In this document: piece by piece, positions 16,503 to 24,392 of the stretch
How the letters are laid out: the number at the start of each line of letters is the position of its first letter
Numbering within the stretch: position 1 is the stretch's first letter
Virus record (IMG/VR): IMGVR_UViG_3300033146_002993
Location: 1-47,199 of that record
DNA length: 47,199 nt
Origin: a virus
Reading direction: 5' to 3' (one strand)
Notes under the pieces: model-generated
What the model was told of the DNA's origin: nothing
Seen by the model: only the letters and a program-made list of their open reading frames with translations
Database searches by the model: none
Program-made: the position numbers and the translations under genes

Positions 16503-17761
16503 TGAAGACTTTTAGACGTTTTTTAACAGAGGGTGGTTCATTTGGACACCTTAATCATCCATATGATTTAGATCATCTTAAATTTTCTGATTTAGGAAAG
16601 ATTATCAATCAGGCATTATCTGGTACTCTTTCTTATGCTCAAGTGAAAACTGATGCGGTAAATCTTATGTTTTCTTATAAGAATGGGAAAGTAATTGCAT
16701 CCAGAAATAAATCTCATTTAAAGAATTTTGGAGAAAATGCTATGGATATGTCGGGTATAGCTTCAAAATTTAAAGGTCGTGATATAGGAATAGCATATAC
16801 AAAAGCTATGGTTGATTTACAAAAAGGTCTTGATCAACTTTCTGATGCTCAAAAGAATAAAATTTTTGGTGAAGGAAAACGATGGATGTCTATTGAGGTA
16901 ATGTCCCCTCAATCAAGAAATATTATTAATTATGGTGATGATTTTTATGAATTGAGATTACACGGAACACTTGAGGTAAATGAAAAGGGAGAAATTATAT
17001 CACAAGTAAATAAAGAAGCCGCTCGAACTCTTGAAGGTATGCTTAAACAAAGAAATGCTAATAGACAAAAAACATATACCATTAAAGATTTAACAAAAGC
17101 AGACCTTCCAAAAATTCCAGATATTACAGCTATGCGTAAAAAATATTATGGTGATTTGGTAAAAATTATGCGTTCTGTTGGAGCAAAATCGAATGATACG
17201 ATTTATTCATATAAAGAGAAAAAGGTAAACGCAATTCTTGATAAACTTGAATCTGATTACAAAACTGAAATTCCTATTGATGTAAAAAATTCAATTAAAG
17301 ATCGTTGGATAAATGGAAATAAATCAAATAAAATTATAACTATTGTCAAATTGCTTCCTGATCCTTTGAAGAAACCATTTAAGGCAATGGATAAAAATGT
17401 TAATAAAATAATGGGAGAAATTTCTGATCCGTTTAGAGAATTGTTTTTAAAACTTGGTGCTGATGTGTTACTTCATATGACAAGTTTTATGGTTCATAAT
17501 CCAGATAAAACAGTTCAGGGTATTAAGAAAAAAATTGAGTCAGCCGCAAAAGCAATTAAATCTTCTGGCAGACCTGAATTGATAGACAAACTTAATCAAG
17601 AAATGAGACGTTTTCAATCTGCTGGTGGGATGAATTCAATTATACCAGAAGAAGGAGTTACATTCTTTTATAAAGATAGTAGTGGTAAATCAAATTTTAT
17701 GAAATTGACAGGTACTTTTGCTCCAATTAATCAAATAATTAACCTTCAATGGAGATTGTAA
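16502..17761 (+). CDS. Ligase-like nucleotidyltransferase, DUF6267-type, with capsid-targeting-like N-terminus
   Basis: A 419-aa protein beginning MKTFRRFLTE|G, which matches the T4 internal-protein targeting peptide with a gp21-type cleavage site (LxE). HLNHPYDL follows, then K49-TDAVN, which aligns with the KxDG motif I of covalent nucleotidyltransferases as seen in phage DUF6267 proteins (KxDGxP), but with Ala for Gly. GKVIASRNKSHL (motif Ia-like) and WMSIEVMS (motif III-like E) support the fold. A helical C-terminal half is added. Enzyme activity is uncertain because of the changed motif. Confidence 0.6.
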   Translation: MKTFRRFLTEGGSFGHLNHPYDLDHLKFSDLGKIINQALSGTLSYAQVKTDAVNLMFSYKNGKVIASRNKSHLKNFGENAMDMSGIASKFKGRDIGIAYTKAMVDLQKGLDQLSDAQKNKIFGEGKRWMSIEVMSPQSRNIINYGDDFYELRLHGTLEVNEKGEIISQVNKEAARTLEGMLKQRNANRQKTYTIKDLTKADLPKIPDITAMRKKYYGDLVKIMRSVGAKSNDTIYSYKEKKVNAILDKLESDYKTEIPIDVKNSIKDRWINGNKSNKIITIVKLLPDPLKKPFKAMDKNVNKIMGEISDPFRELFLKLGADVLLHMTSFMVHNPDKTVQGIKKKIESAAKAIKSSGRPELIDKLNQEMRRFQSAGGMNSIIPEEGVTFFYKDSSGKSNFMKLTGTFAPINQIINLQWRL

Positions 17762-18327
17762 TGAATTTTTTTAAATTTTGGGAAATGCTTGTTGAAGCAT
17801 TTACTATTCCAAAACGTGATGATTCTGCTAAGAATGTATCTGTATTTATTGGTAGATTACAGCCACCACATATAGGACATGAGGCTATAATTAAGAGTAT
17901 GAAAAATAATCCAATAATTGTTATTGTTAAAGGAACAAAATCAAGTGTTGATAAATCAAGAAATCCTTTTGATGCTAAATATCAAACAGCTCTTCTTAAA
18001 AAAATAAATTCAAAAGCTAAAATTATTGTTGCTAAAAGTGGATATTTACCAGAAATATTTGCTGATCTTCGTAAACAGGGTATGGAAGTAAAAGAGTTTT
18101 TTGCTGGTGATGATCGTTTGAATAGTTATAAATCTCAATTTAAACGATTAAAACTTGAAGATGATGAATCATGGAATATAAAGTGGAATTTGACACCACG
18201 GCTTGCTTCAGCAACAGCGGTTAGAAATTCATTAAAAAATGGTGATGAAGCGGCATTTAAAAAAATCATGCCAAAATCTCTTCATGGTGAATATAAAAAA
18301 ATGAAAGGAATAATGGATAAAGTATGA
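17761..18327 (+). CDS. NMN-adenylyltransferase-like (HIGH-motif) protein
   Basis: A 188-aa protein with FIGRLQPPHIGHEAII near residues 29-44, the GxFxPxHxGH nucleotide-binding motif, and SATAVRNSL near the end, equivalent to the ISxTxxR motif. This pairing defines NadM/NadR-type adenylyltransferases that make NAD+ from NMN and ATP. Its N-terminus MNFFKFWEMLVE|AF resembles the capsid-targeting peptide of its neighbours. ATG 17761 overlaps the previous stop. Related HIGH-fold cytidylyltransferases cannot be excluded. Confidence 0.7.
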   Translation: MNFFKFWEMLVEAFTIPKRDDSAKNVSVFIGRLQPPHIGHEAIIKSMKNNPIIVIVKGTKSSVDKSRNPFDAKYQTALLKKINSKAKIIVAKSGYLPEIFADLRKQGMEVKEFFAGDDRLNSYKSQFKRLKLEDDESWNIKWNLTPRLASATAVRNSLKNGDEAAFKKIMPKSLHGEYKKMKGIMDKV

Positions 18328-18890
18328 AAACGTATCAAGATTTTCTTACAGAATTAACAATAGCACAGGCAAATATATTTGGTGCTGAAGCTCATGCAGG
18401 ACAAGTGCGAAAATCTTCAGGTGAACCATATTTCACTCATCCAACAGCCGTTTTTAATCTTTTGAAAAAAATTGGTGTTAATGATCGGAACGTGCTTGTC
18501 TCTGCATTATTACATGATACGATAGAAGATTCACCTGCAACACAAAATGTATTAAAGAGAAAATTTAATAAGGATGTTGCCAGAATCGTAAAAGGATTAT
18601 CCAGTTCTAAGAAAGGTATTGCAAAACATGGAAAACCAAAATATCTTGCTCATAAAATGATAAAGATGGATAATGGAGTTCTGGATATAAAACTTGCTGA
18701 TAGATGGCATAATCTTCAGGATATGGGAGATATGTCAAGAGAAAAGGCAAAGGCGTATCTTTTACAGACAAAATATATTATTGAAGAATTAAGAGCAAAT
18801 AGAAATCTCACTTCTACACAGAAAAAGTTAATCCGAAAGATCGAAAAGACGATAAATAAATTCAAGGATATAATAGATGAAAACATATAA
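18324..18890 (+). CDS. SpoT/Mesh1-like HD hydrolase with capsid-targeting-like N-terminus
   Basis: A 188-aa protein beginning MKTYQDFLTE|L, very close to the T4 internal-protein peptide MKTYQEFIAE. The rest is a RelA/SpoT-type HD domain: AHAGQVRKSSGEPYFTHP (H24, H39), ALLHDTIED (H64-D65, E68-D69) and KLADRWHNL (D126, N130), all in SpoT spacing. There is no synthetase domain. It should hydrolyse (p)ppGpp or a similar nucleotide. The targeting peptide suggests it is packed in the head and enters the cell with the DNA; that is inference. Confidence 0.75.
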   Translation: MKTYQDFLTELTIAQANIFGAEAHAGQVRKSSGEPYFTHPTAVFNLLKKIGVNDRNVLVSALLHDTIEDSPATQNVLKRKFNKDVARIVKGLSSSKKGIAKHGKPKYLAHKMIKMDNGVLDIKLADRWHNLQDMGDMSREKAKAYLLQTKYIIEELRANRNLTSTQKKLIRKIEKTINKFKDIIDENI

Positions 18891-19191
18891 ACAATTTCTA
18901 AACGAAGATCAAAAAGAACTCAAAAATATAGTTGATGTTATTTCTTCTGAATGGAAAGGTAGTATCAAAAGAAAGAAATTGAAAAAACTTGGTTATTCTG
19001 ACGAAGAGATTGATTTCATTGAAATGGTATATAGAGATGTTGTAAAAAAATATACAAGAAGTCAGGATAAAGAATATAATTTTTCAAATTATAAAAGAAA
19101 TTTTGGTCATATTGGTATGTATATTCATATATCACATGCTGGTCTTTATAACGCTCTTGTAAAAAAATTTGATAAATTATATGGAAAATAA
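18877..19191 (+). CDS. Small protein with capsid-targeting-like N-terminus, 104 aa
   Basis: Begins MKTYKQFLNE|D, the same ten-residue peptide type as its neighbours, then about 94 residues that are basic and helical (KRKKLKKLGYSDEEIDFI) with a C-terminal HISHAGLYNALVKKF. It overlaps the HD hydrolase gene by 14 bases. No domain recognised. Predicted internal head protein by the N-terminal peptide. Confidence 0.55.
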   Translation: MKTYKQFLNEDQKELKNIVDVISSEWKGSIKRKKLKKLGYSDEEIDFIEMVYRDVVKKYTRSQDKEYNFSNYKRNFGHIGMYIHISHAGLYNALVKKFDKLYGK

Positions 19192-19584
19192 ATGAAATCT
19201 TATGTTCAATTACTAACAGAACTTCGTACAGTAACTAAACAAGATTTGAATAAACTTGAATCAATATTAGATTCTCTTTTTAGTTCATGTGGAATTGATA
19301 TTAAATTTACTAAACATTTTCTTGATAGAGTAAATAACGCAAGAAACAAAAGACAGATTACTGTACCAGAACTGTCAAAAATTTTTAGGGGAGCGTATAT
19401 CCGGTATTGTGATGATTTTTCGCATATGAAAAATGTAGAGGCTATTTTACATGATCTAAATACTGATATAAACATACCATTTGTATTAAAGTGGAATCAA
19501 AAGGAGAAAATTCTGGATTTAATAACAAAAACTATTATGCGGAAAAAGGGGTTTAAGTCCAGTAATAAAAAGTTTAATGTATGA
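19192..19584 (+). CDS. Small protein with capsid-targeting-like N-terminus, 130 aa
   Basis: Begins MKSYVQLLTE|L and starts directly after the previous stop. The body has KFTKHFLDRVNNARNKRQITVPEL and ILDLITKTIMRKKG, a layout reminiscent of small RelE/BrnT-like RNase or DUF4258-type folds, but no catalytic set can be assigned. Predicted internal head protein. Confidence 0.55.
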   Translation: MKSYVQLLTELRTVTKQDLNKLESILDSLFSSCGIDIKFTKHFLDRVNNARNKRQITVPELSKIFRGAYIRYCDDFSHMKNVEAILHDLNTDINIPFVLKWNQKEKILDLITKTIMRKKGFKSSNKKFNV

Positions 19585-19939
19585 CATAAAATTAACTGAA
19601 GAAAATTATATTGCTTATTGTATGAAATTTTATGACAATAATCAATGTAATACAATAGAGGAATTTGAACAAGATTTATACAGGTTGATTTGTATCAAAA
19701 AAATAATAGATAGATATATTGCTTCAGGAAAAGTAAATATTAGGCTATTATTGAATCACATTATAGTATTACATAATGCGTTTGATATTATTGTACCTGA
19801 ATTGTTAAGAGTAAAATTGCCCGAACATCATTTGCCAGTTGTAAAGCCTATACTGGTATATTTGAAATATATGGAATCTGATACATGGGTAAATGTTATT
19901 TCAGATTCAAACATTTTTAATCAACTAAGGATTATCTAA
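19577..19939 (+). CDS. Conserved-type phage protein, 120 aa
   Basis: Mostly helical, starting MYDIKLTEENYIAYCMKFYDN and containing NIRLLLNHIIVLHNAFDII, a block I recall from a small conserved protein of T4-like phages and cyanophages of unknown function. Pro/Leu-rich C-terminus. Overlaps the genes on both sides. It lacks the targeting peptide and so ends the internal-protein block. Confidence 0.6.
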   Translation: MYDIKLTEENYIAYCMKFYDNNQCNTIEEFEQDLYRLICIKKIIDRYIASGKVNIRLLLNHIIVLHNAFDIIVPELLRVKLPEHHLPVVKPILVYLKYMESDTWVNVISDSNIFNQLRII

Positions 19940-20538
19940 TGAAAGAAGAAGTTACAAATTCTGTAGCTGGAATAGAAGGTAAAGAAGAACCTTTGAATAA
20001 AAAGAAAATGGCAAAACGTAAAAAGAAGGGGGATTGCCCGATGAAAGAAAGATATAAAAAAACAAGATATGCTGGTCAGGATTGGGACGGAACAGGCGCA
20101 ACATATGTTGTTGGTAAAATTACTAAAGCTAAAAAAGCTGGTAAATCAAGTACACCAAAACGAGATAAGGGAAAACCTTCAAAAGAATCTCAAGATACTA
20201 AAGGTAATGGTAACGTAAAAGAATATTACGTTTCTCCTGAAGGATTTGTTCTTTTTGCTGAAGCTGGTGTTCTTCGTTCCGTGATGCGTAATAAAAATGG
20301 TAGAATGGTAAAAGTGAGAATTCATAAGAAAGCTCATAAAGGTGCCGCTGACGTTACTACTGGTGGTAAAAAACGTACAAAATCATCTATCAGAAAGAAT
20401 ATATTGAAGATGGGTGGTATAAGTAAAATGAAAAAGAAATCACGGATATTGAAAAAGACTTTGAAAAAAGGTAAATCCAGAAGAGCGGTTGGAGCTAAAA
20501 AAGTATCCCGTATTAACATTTCAAAACATTTGAAATAA
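19939..20538 (+). CDS. Lysine-rich basic protein, 199 aa
   Basis: More than a quarter of the residues are Lys or Arg, in clusters (KKKMAKRKKKG, KKKSRILKKTLKKGKSRR). A short ordered segment near residues 93-125 (VKEYYVSPEGFVLFAEAGVLRSVMRN) breaks the basic sequence. It looks like a DNA- or RNA-binding, possibly packaged, protein. Codon use is like its neighbours. Function not known. Confidence 0.6.
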   Translation: MKEEVTNSVAGIEGKEEPLNKKKMAKRKKKGDCPMKERYKKTRYAGQDWDGTGATYVVGKITKAKKAGKSSTPKRDKGKPSKESQDTKGNGNVKEYYVSPEGFVLFAEAGVLRSVMRNKNGRMVKVRIHKKAHKGAADVTTGGKKRTKSSIRKNILKMGGISKMKKKSRILKKTLKKGKSRRAVGAKKVSRINISKHLK

Positions 20539-20541
20539 TTC

Positions 20542-20570
20542 TTGACAAAATAATTCAAATCAGTTATACT
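20542..20570 (+). promoter_or_regulatory. Sigma70 promoter abutting the primase start codon
   Basis: TTGACA (20542-20547), 17-bp spacer, TATACT (20565-20570). The expected transcription start is 6-7 bases further, at about 20576-20577, which is the primase ATG itself (20576). Transcripts from this promoter would be leaderless or start just inside the gene. Confidence 0.75.
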
Positions 20571-20575
20571 TTTGT

Positions 20576-21598
20576 ATGGCTGATTTGAATCTTGAACGAA
20601 CATATATTATACAAATTTCTTCTCAATTATCACAATTCGAGAAAAAACGTAAAGATTTGTGGAATTGTCGTTGTCCCATTTGTGGTGATAGTAAAACAAA
20701 TCCCTATAAAAAAAGATTCTATATTTTTCCCCATGAAGGAGCATATTGGACAAAATGCCATAATTGTTCTTATTCACAGCCATTCAAAAGTTTTCTAAAA
20801 AATTTTGACAATAGTGCTTATAAACAGTATATACTTGATGAATTAGAAGGTAAAGGGAAAGGTCTTAAAGATCGGTTCAATCCATCTTATTTAAAAAAGA
20901 AAATAAAAAAGAAAGTTAAAGTTAAAGGATTTTCATATGATTCTTTAATTAATTTTGAAGATTTATCTTTAGAACATCCAGCGAGAATATACGTTTCTAA
21001 TCGTAAAATACCTTTTGATAGAATATTTTATTGCCCCGATTTCTCTTCTTTTATCAATATACTTCATGTTGATCATTATAAAATTAGTTATAAAAATTCT
21101 CATGAACCAAGAATAATTATTCCTTTTTATAGAGAAGATGGTCTTTCAACAGTTTTTCAAGCAAGAGCATTTTCAAGTAAAGAAGGATTACGATATATTA
21201 CAATCAAAGAACATGAACAAGAACTAAAAATTTATGGTTTAGATCGAGTTGATTATAATAAAACAGTTTTTATTTTAGAAGGCCCGATTGATTCTATGAT
21301 GATTCCAAATGCGATTTCAATGAGTGGCATATCAGCTTTTCTTCCTGAAGGACTTCGTGATGTAATTTTTGTATTTGATAATGAACCAAGAAAATATGAT
21401 GTTGTAAAAAGTATGAAAAAAAGATTACTTTCTGGTGAAAAAGTAGTTATTTTGCCAGAAAGAATTAAATATAATGATTTGAATGATATGATCGTAAATG
21501 GGAATATGACTTCTGAAAAAGTTCTTGACATTCTTATGGATAATGTGTATAATGGCAGTATTGGTATTATGAGATTAAATAAATGGATGAGGTGCTAA
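20576..21598 (+). CDS. 61: DNA primase (T4 gp61-like)
   Basis: A 340-aa primase with an N-terminal zinc finger, C33-PIC36-GDS and C61-HNC64, and a TOPRIM-type catalytic core: FILEGPIDS with E235 and VFVFDNEP with D268. It makes RNA primers for lagging-strand synthesis together with the helicase at 7.1 kb. No ribosome site precedes the ATG, and a promoter ends six bases before it, which is unusual. Confidence 0.88.
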   Translation: MADLNLERTYIIQISSQLSQFEKKRKDLWNCRCPICGDSKTNPYKKRFYIFPHEGAYWTKCHNCSYSQPFKSFLKNFDNSAYKQYILDELEGKGKGLKDRFNPSYLKKKIKKKVKVKGFSYDSLINFEDLSLEHPARIYVSNRKIPFDRIFYCPDFSSFINILHVDHYKISYKNSHEPRIIIPFYREDGLSTVFQARAFSSKEGLRYITIKEHEQELKIYGLDRVDYNKTVFILEGPIDSMMIPNAISMSGISAFLPEGLRDVIFVFDNEPRKYDVVKSMKKRLLSGEKVVILPERIKYNDLNDMIVNGNMTSEKVLDILMDNVYNGSIGIMRLNKWMRC

Positions 21599-21599
21599 A

Positions 21600-21935
21600 A
21601 TGCGTATTGGTCAAGATGTGAGTATTCAAGTTTGTCGTGATGAAGGTTATATGGTGATGGACTATCCGGTTCATGAATTGAGAAAAGAACCTCATGAAAC
21701 TGATTGTCGATTTACAAAATCGTGGCCTGATTATGCTCGTGAAGAAGTAATTGGTAAAAAGATCATTTATCTTGATGTATATCTTAATTGGGATGATCTT
21801 TGGGAAATGTATCAAGAACATAAAGAAGGTATTGATTCTTTTGTTGGTGATTCTTACAATTATGATGATTGTGTAGAACCATATAAATTGTTGAATCTTG
21901 CCAGTGATATTGATGCTTATTGTGGACTTATTTAA
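21600..21935 (+). CDS. Hypothetical acidic protein, 111 aa
   Basis: Starts two bases after the primase stop, with GAGGTGC as ribosome site. Rich in Asp, Tyr and Trp (VYLNWDDLWEMYQEH, GDSYNYDDC). Compact single-domain composition, no recognised motif. Confidence 0.6.
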   Translation: MRIGQDVSIQVCRDEGYMVMDYPVHELRKEPHETDCRFTKSWPDYAREEVIGKKIIYLDVYLNWDDLWEMYQEHKEGIDSFVGDSYNYDDCVEPYKLLNLASDIDAYCGLI

Positions 21936-21953
21936 ATTTAAAGGAGAAATATT

Positions 21954-22238
21954 ATGGATTATACAAGAGCTTCGATTGTTAATGCATTTGATGTTTTTAA
22001 TGTGTTATTGATTGATTTTGTAAAAGCTGATGGAACAGAACGGTCTATGGTTTGTACTAGAAATTTTGATATTATTCCAAAAGATGATCATCCAAAAAGT
22101 TCAAATAAAGATAAACCAGTAAATGAAGAAGTAGTTGTGGTTTATGATTTGGAAGTCAAGGGATGGCGTTCGTTTCGTGTTGATTCTGTTATCAATGTTG
22201 TATTTGATTATTCATTGGTAGAAGAATACGACCACTGA
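21954..22238 (+). CDS. Hypothetical SH3-like small protein, 94 aa
   Basis: AAAGGAGAAATATT precedes the ATG. The pattern of strands (NVLLIDFVKADG, MVCTRNFDIIP, VYDLEVKGWRSFRVDSVINVVF) is like small WYL/SH3-type beta barrels in phages. Function unknown. A terminator follows. Confidence 0.6.
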   Translation: MDYTRASIVNAFDVFNVLLIDFVKADGTERSMVCTRNFDIIPKDDHPKSSNKDKPVNEEVVVVYDLEVKGWRSFRVDSVINVVFDYSLVEEYDH

Positions 22239-22262
22239 TTTTAAATGTATATATAATAATAC

Positions 22263-22291
22263 GGGAATGGAATCTCCATTCCCATTTTTTT
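22263..22291 (+). terminator. Rho-independent terminator
   Basis: GGGAATGGA and TCCATTCCC are perfect 9-bp arms around ATC, followed by A and seven Ts. The next gene's ribosome site begins right after it. Confidence 0.92.
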
Positions 22292-22305
22292 ACAAAGGAG
22301 AAAAA

Positions 22306-22515
22306 ATGACAAAAGCAGAACTTCTTAAAAAGTTAGTAGATATTCCTGATAATGCTAAAATATTTGTTTTGGCTGATCATGGACAAGTAGATTATGTTGC
22401 TATTGATGTATCAACTACAACTTTTGATGTAAGTGATATTCGATATTCATCTGAAGATATTGATTGGGAAGAAAATGATCCAAGTAAACCAATTACGGGT
22501 ATTTTATTATCATGA
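22306..22515 (+). CDS. Hypothetical acidic protein, 69 aa
   Basis: ATG 22306 has AAAGGAGAAAA upstream; an in-frame start at 22267 lies inside the terminator and is rejected. The product opens with a helix (TKAELLKKLVDIPDNAKIFV) and has an Asp/Glu-rich second half. Similar small phage proteins are common, without known function. Confidence 0.65.
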   Translation: MTKAELLKKLVDIPDNAKIFVLADHGQVDYVAIDVSTTTFDVSDIRYSSEDIDWEENDPSKPITGILLS

Positions 22516-22763
22516 AAATAAAAATGAGAGCTGAAGCTATTATTCTTGCTTGCGAACAGTATGAAACACGAAGAGAGGCTTTTAAATTGTCTATGGCACA
22601 AATAGCAGATTCAGAAGAGAGAATGTGGATGGATATTCGCAGAAATTTTCAGGATGAACTTTTCGATAATCTTAAACAGATGGCTTTATATGCTGAACAG
22701 TCTGAATATCCATATCTTATAATCAATGAAAAGGAATTTAACGAAATGGAAAAATATTTATGA
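22512..22763 (+). CDS. Hypothetical helical protein, 83 aa
   Basis: Overlaps both neighbours by four bases (ATGA-type). Helical throughout, with many Glu and Met and a C-terminal YLIINEKEFNEMEKYL. No recognised motif. Its position before thyX suggests an early operon. Confidence 0.6.
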   Translation: MKIKMRAEAIILACEQYETRREAFKLSMAQIADSEERMWMDIRRNFQDELFDNLKQMALYAEQSEYPYLIINEKEFNEMEKYL

Positions 22764-23617
22764 AAATAATAGAACAAAACGGTATTATATGGGGCGAAAC
22801 ACCATATACAAAAGATGATGCTGTTTTATGGATTGAACGTGCCGGAAGAGTTTGTTATCGTTCAGATGACAAAATTGTTCCCGGTTCTGGTATTAAATTT
22901 GTTGGAAATATTATTAAACGAAAGCATTATTCAGTTATTGAACATTCAAATCTTGTAGTACGAACTATCGAAAAATCAAAATTTCCTTTCTCTACTATGA
23001 TGTCTTTGAAAAAATATTTTGATTCACCTTTTTTAAAATTTGCTATAGAAAATGATTATGTTTATGTTGCTGGAAATTGGAGAGCGTGGATTGAATGGGC
23101 TGGTGAAAATGAATTTGAAGCCTCATTCGAGGATTTTCCAGAATGTTTGTTTGAGAATGATTCACTTATGGAAATAGTTACTGATAAGAATGATATTCCT
23201 AATTTGTTACGGGCTATTACAGTAGAGTTTGTTACAGATAGGGCTGTTACTCATGAATTGGTTCGGCATCGTCCTGTAAGCTATTCTCAAGAGTCTCAGA
23301 GGTATGTCAAATATGGTAGTATAATTTTTATAAAACCATATTGGTTTGATTCTGCTTCTGCATATAATCAACATTTATTTGAAGAATGTTGTCTTGACGC
23401 TGAAGAAGGATATTGTTTATTATTGGATAATGGTTTAAAAGCTGAAGAAGCTCGTGTTGTATTACCGAATGCTACAGCAACGAGAATTGTAGTAACAACG
23501 TATATTCCTGAATGGGAACATGTATTCAATTTGAGAACATCCAAAAGAGCATATCCTCAAATTCGCAAGTTACTCACACCTGTACGGGATGAGTTTATTT
23601 TGCGTGGATGGATATAA
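22760..23617 (+). CDS. thyX: Flavin-dependent thymidylate synthase
   Basis: A 285-aa enzyme that makes dTMP from dUMP using FAD, NADPH and methylene-THF. The signature RHRPVSYSQESQR begins at R169 (RHRx3Sx4SxR type). EHSNLVV earlier (HxxxxEH-like) and NATATRIVVTTYIPEWEHVFNLR at the C-terminus are standard. Length is slightly above bacterial ThyX (about 220-250) due to an insert near residues 105-140. Works with the RNR at 24.8 kb and dNMP kinase at 35.8 kb in nucleotide supply. Confidence 0.93.
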   Translation: MKIIEQNGIIWGETPYTKDDAVLWIERAGRVCYRSDDKIVPGSGIKFVGNIIKRKHYSVIEHSNLVVRTIEKSKFPFSTMMSLKKYFDSPFLKFAIENDYVYVAGNWRAWIEWAGENEFEASFEDFPECLFENDSLMEIVTDKNDIPNLLRAITVEFVTDRAVTHELVRHRPVSYSQESQRYVKYGSIIFIKPYWFDSASAYNQHLFEECCLDAEEGYCLLLDNGLKAEEARVVLPNATATRIVVTTYIPEWEHVFNLRTSKRAYPQIRKLLTPVRDEFILRGWI

Positions 23618-23706
23618 TGACTGGCTGTAATGCTGATTTTATAATTGGTTTGTTCTTTTTGGTGTTGTGGTTGGTAGCATATATAATAGACAACTGGAAA
23701 AAATAA
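23617..23706 (+). CDS. Single-span membrane peptide, 29 aa
   Basis: ATG 23617 overlaps the thyX stop (TAATG). Eight polar residues are followed by a hydrophobic span (FIIGLFFLVLWLVAYII) and a short basic end (DNWKK). Its TAA overlaps the next ATG. Both overlaps and the clean membrane span argue that it is translated. Confidence 0.55.
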   Translation: MTGCNADFIIGLFFLVLWLVAYIIDNWKK

Positions 23707-24392
23707 TGGATATTTTTGAATTGATTGATTTGAAAGAAACTGAAGAACGATATTCAGTGCTTACTATTAATAGGAATGATTGTTATGATTATATTATGAA
23801 TATTCATTATGCTAAAAGGTTTCCTCCTATTAGTTATGCCTATGGGTTGTTTGAATATGGTAAATTAGTAGGGATTATTACGTATGGATGTCCTGTAAGT
23901 TCAACCTTACGTGTTGGGGTATGTGGTAAAGAATATAAAGATAATGTGCTAGAATTGAATAGATTGTGTTTGCTCAACAATAAAAAGAATGAAGCTAGTA
24001 TTTTAGTCGGTAGAAGTCTTAAAATGTTACCCGATGATAAAATTATAGTTTCATATGCTGATCCGTCACATGGTCATATTGGGTACGTATATCAGGCAAC
24101 TAATTTTTTATATTGTGGGTTGTCGCCTAAAAGAAGTGATTGGTGTATAAAAGGAAAAGAGCATTTACATCATGCTACTGTTGTTGATGAATTTAGAGGA
24201 AAAAGCAACAGGTCTGAATTAATGCGTGAAAAATATGGTAATGATTTCTATTCTAAGCCAAGAGTACGAAAACATCGTTATGTACAATTTACAGGAAATA
24301 AGAGATTTAAAAAGAAGGCTCGAAAATCATTATTATATGGTATAGAGCCATATCCGAAGGAGAAAGATATTGATAGAAATAAAAAAGAGTAA
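23706..24392 (+). CDS. Mom-like acyltransferase (DNA modification)
   Basis: A 228-aa GNAT-fold protein. The pattern HYAKRFPPISYAYGLFEYGKLVGII, then ELNRLCLLN, then IVSYADPSHGHIGYVYQATNFLYCG matches the phage Mom family, which modifies adenine in phage DNA to escape restriction. A strongly basic C-terminal ~60 residues fits DNA contact. ATG 23706 is used because it overlaps the previous stop; the in-frame start at 23667 lies in the membrane-peptide gene. It has not been shown here which base is modified. Confidence 0.7.
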   Translation: MDIFELIDLKETEERYSVLTINRNDCYDYIMNIHYAKRFPPISYAYGLFEYGKLVGIITYGCPVSSTLRVGVCGKEYKDNVLELNRLCLLNNKKNEASILVGRSLKMLPDDKIIVSYADPSHGHIGYVYQATNFLYCGLSPKRSDWCIKGKEHLHHATVVDEFRGKSNRSELMREKYGNDFYSKPRVRKHRYVQFTGNKRFKKKARKSLLYGIEPYPKEKDIDRNKKE

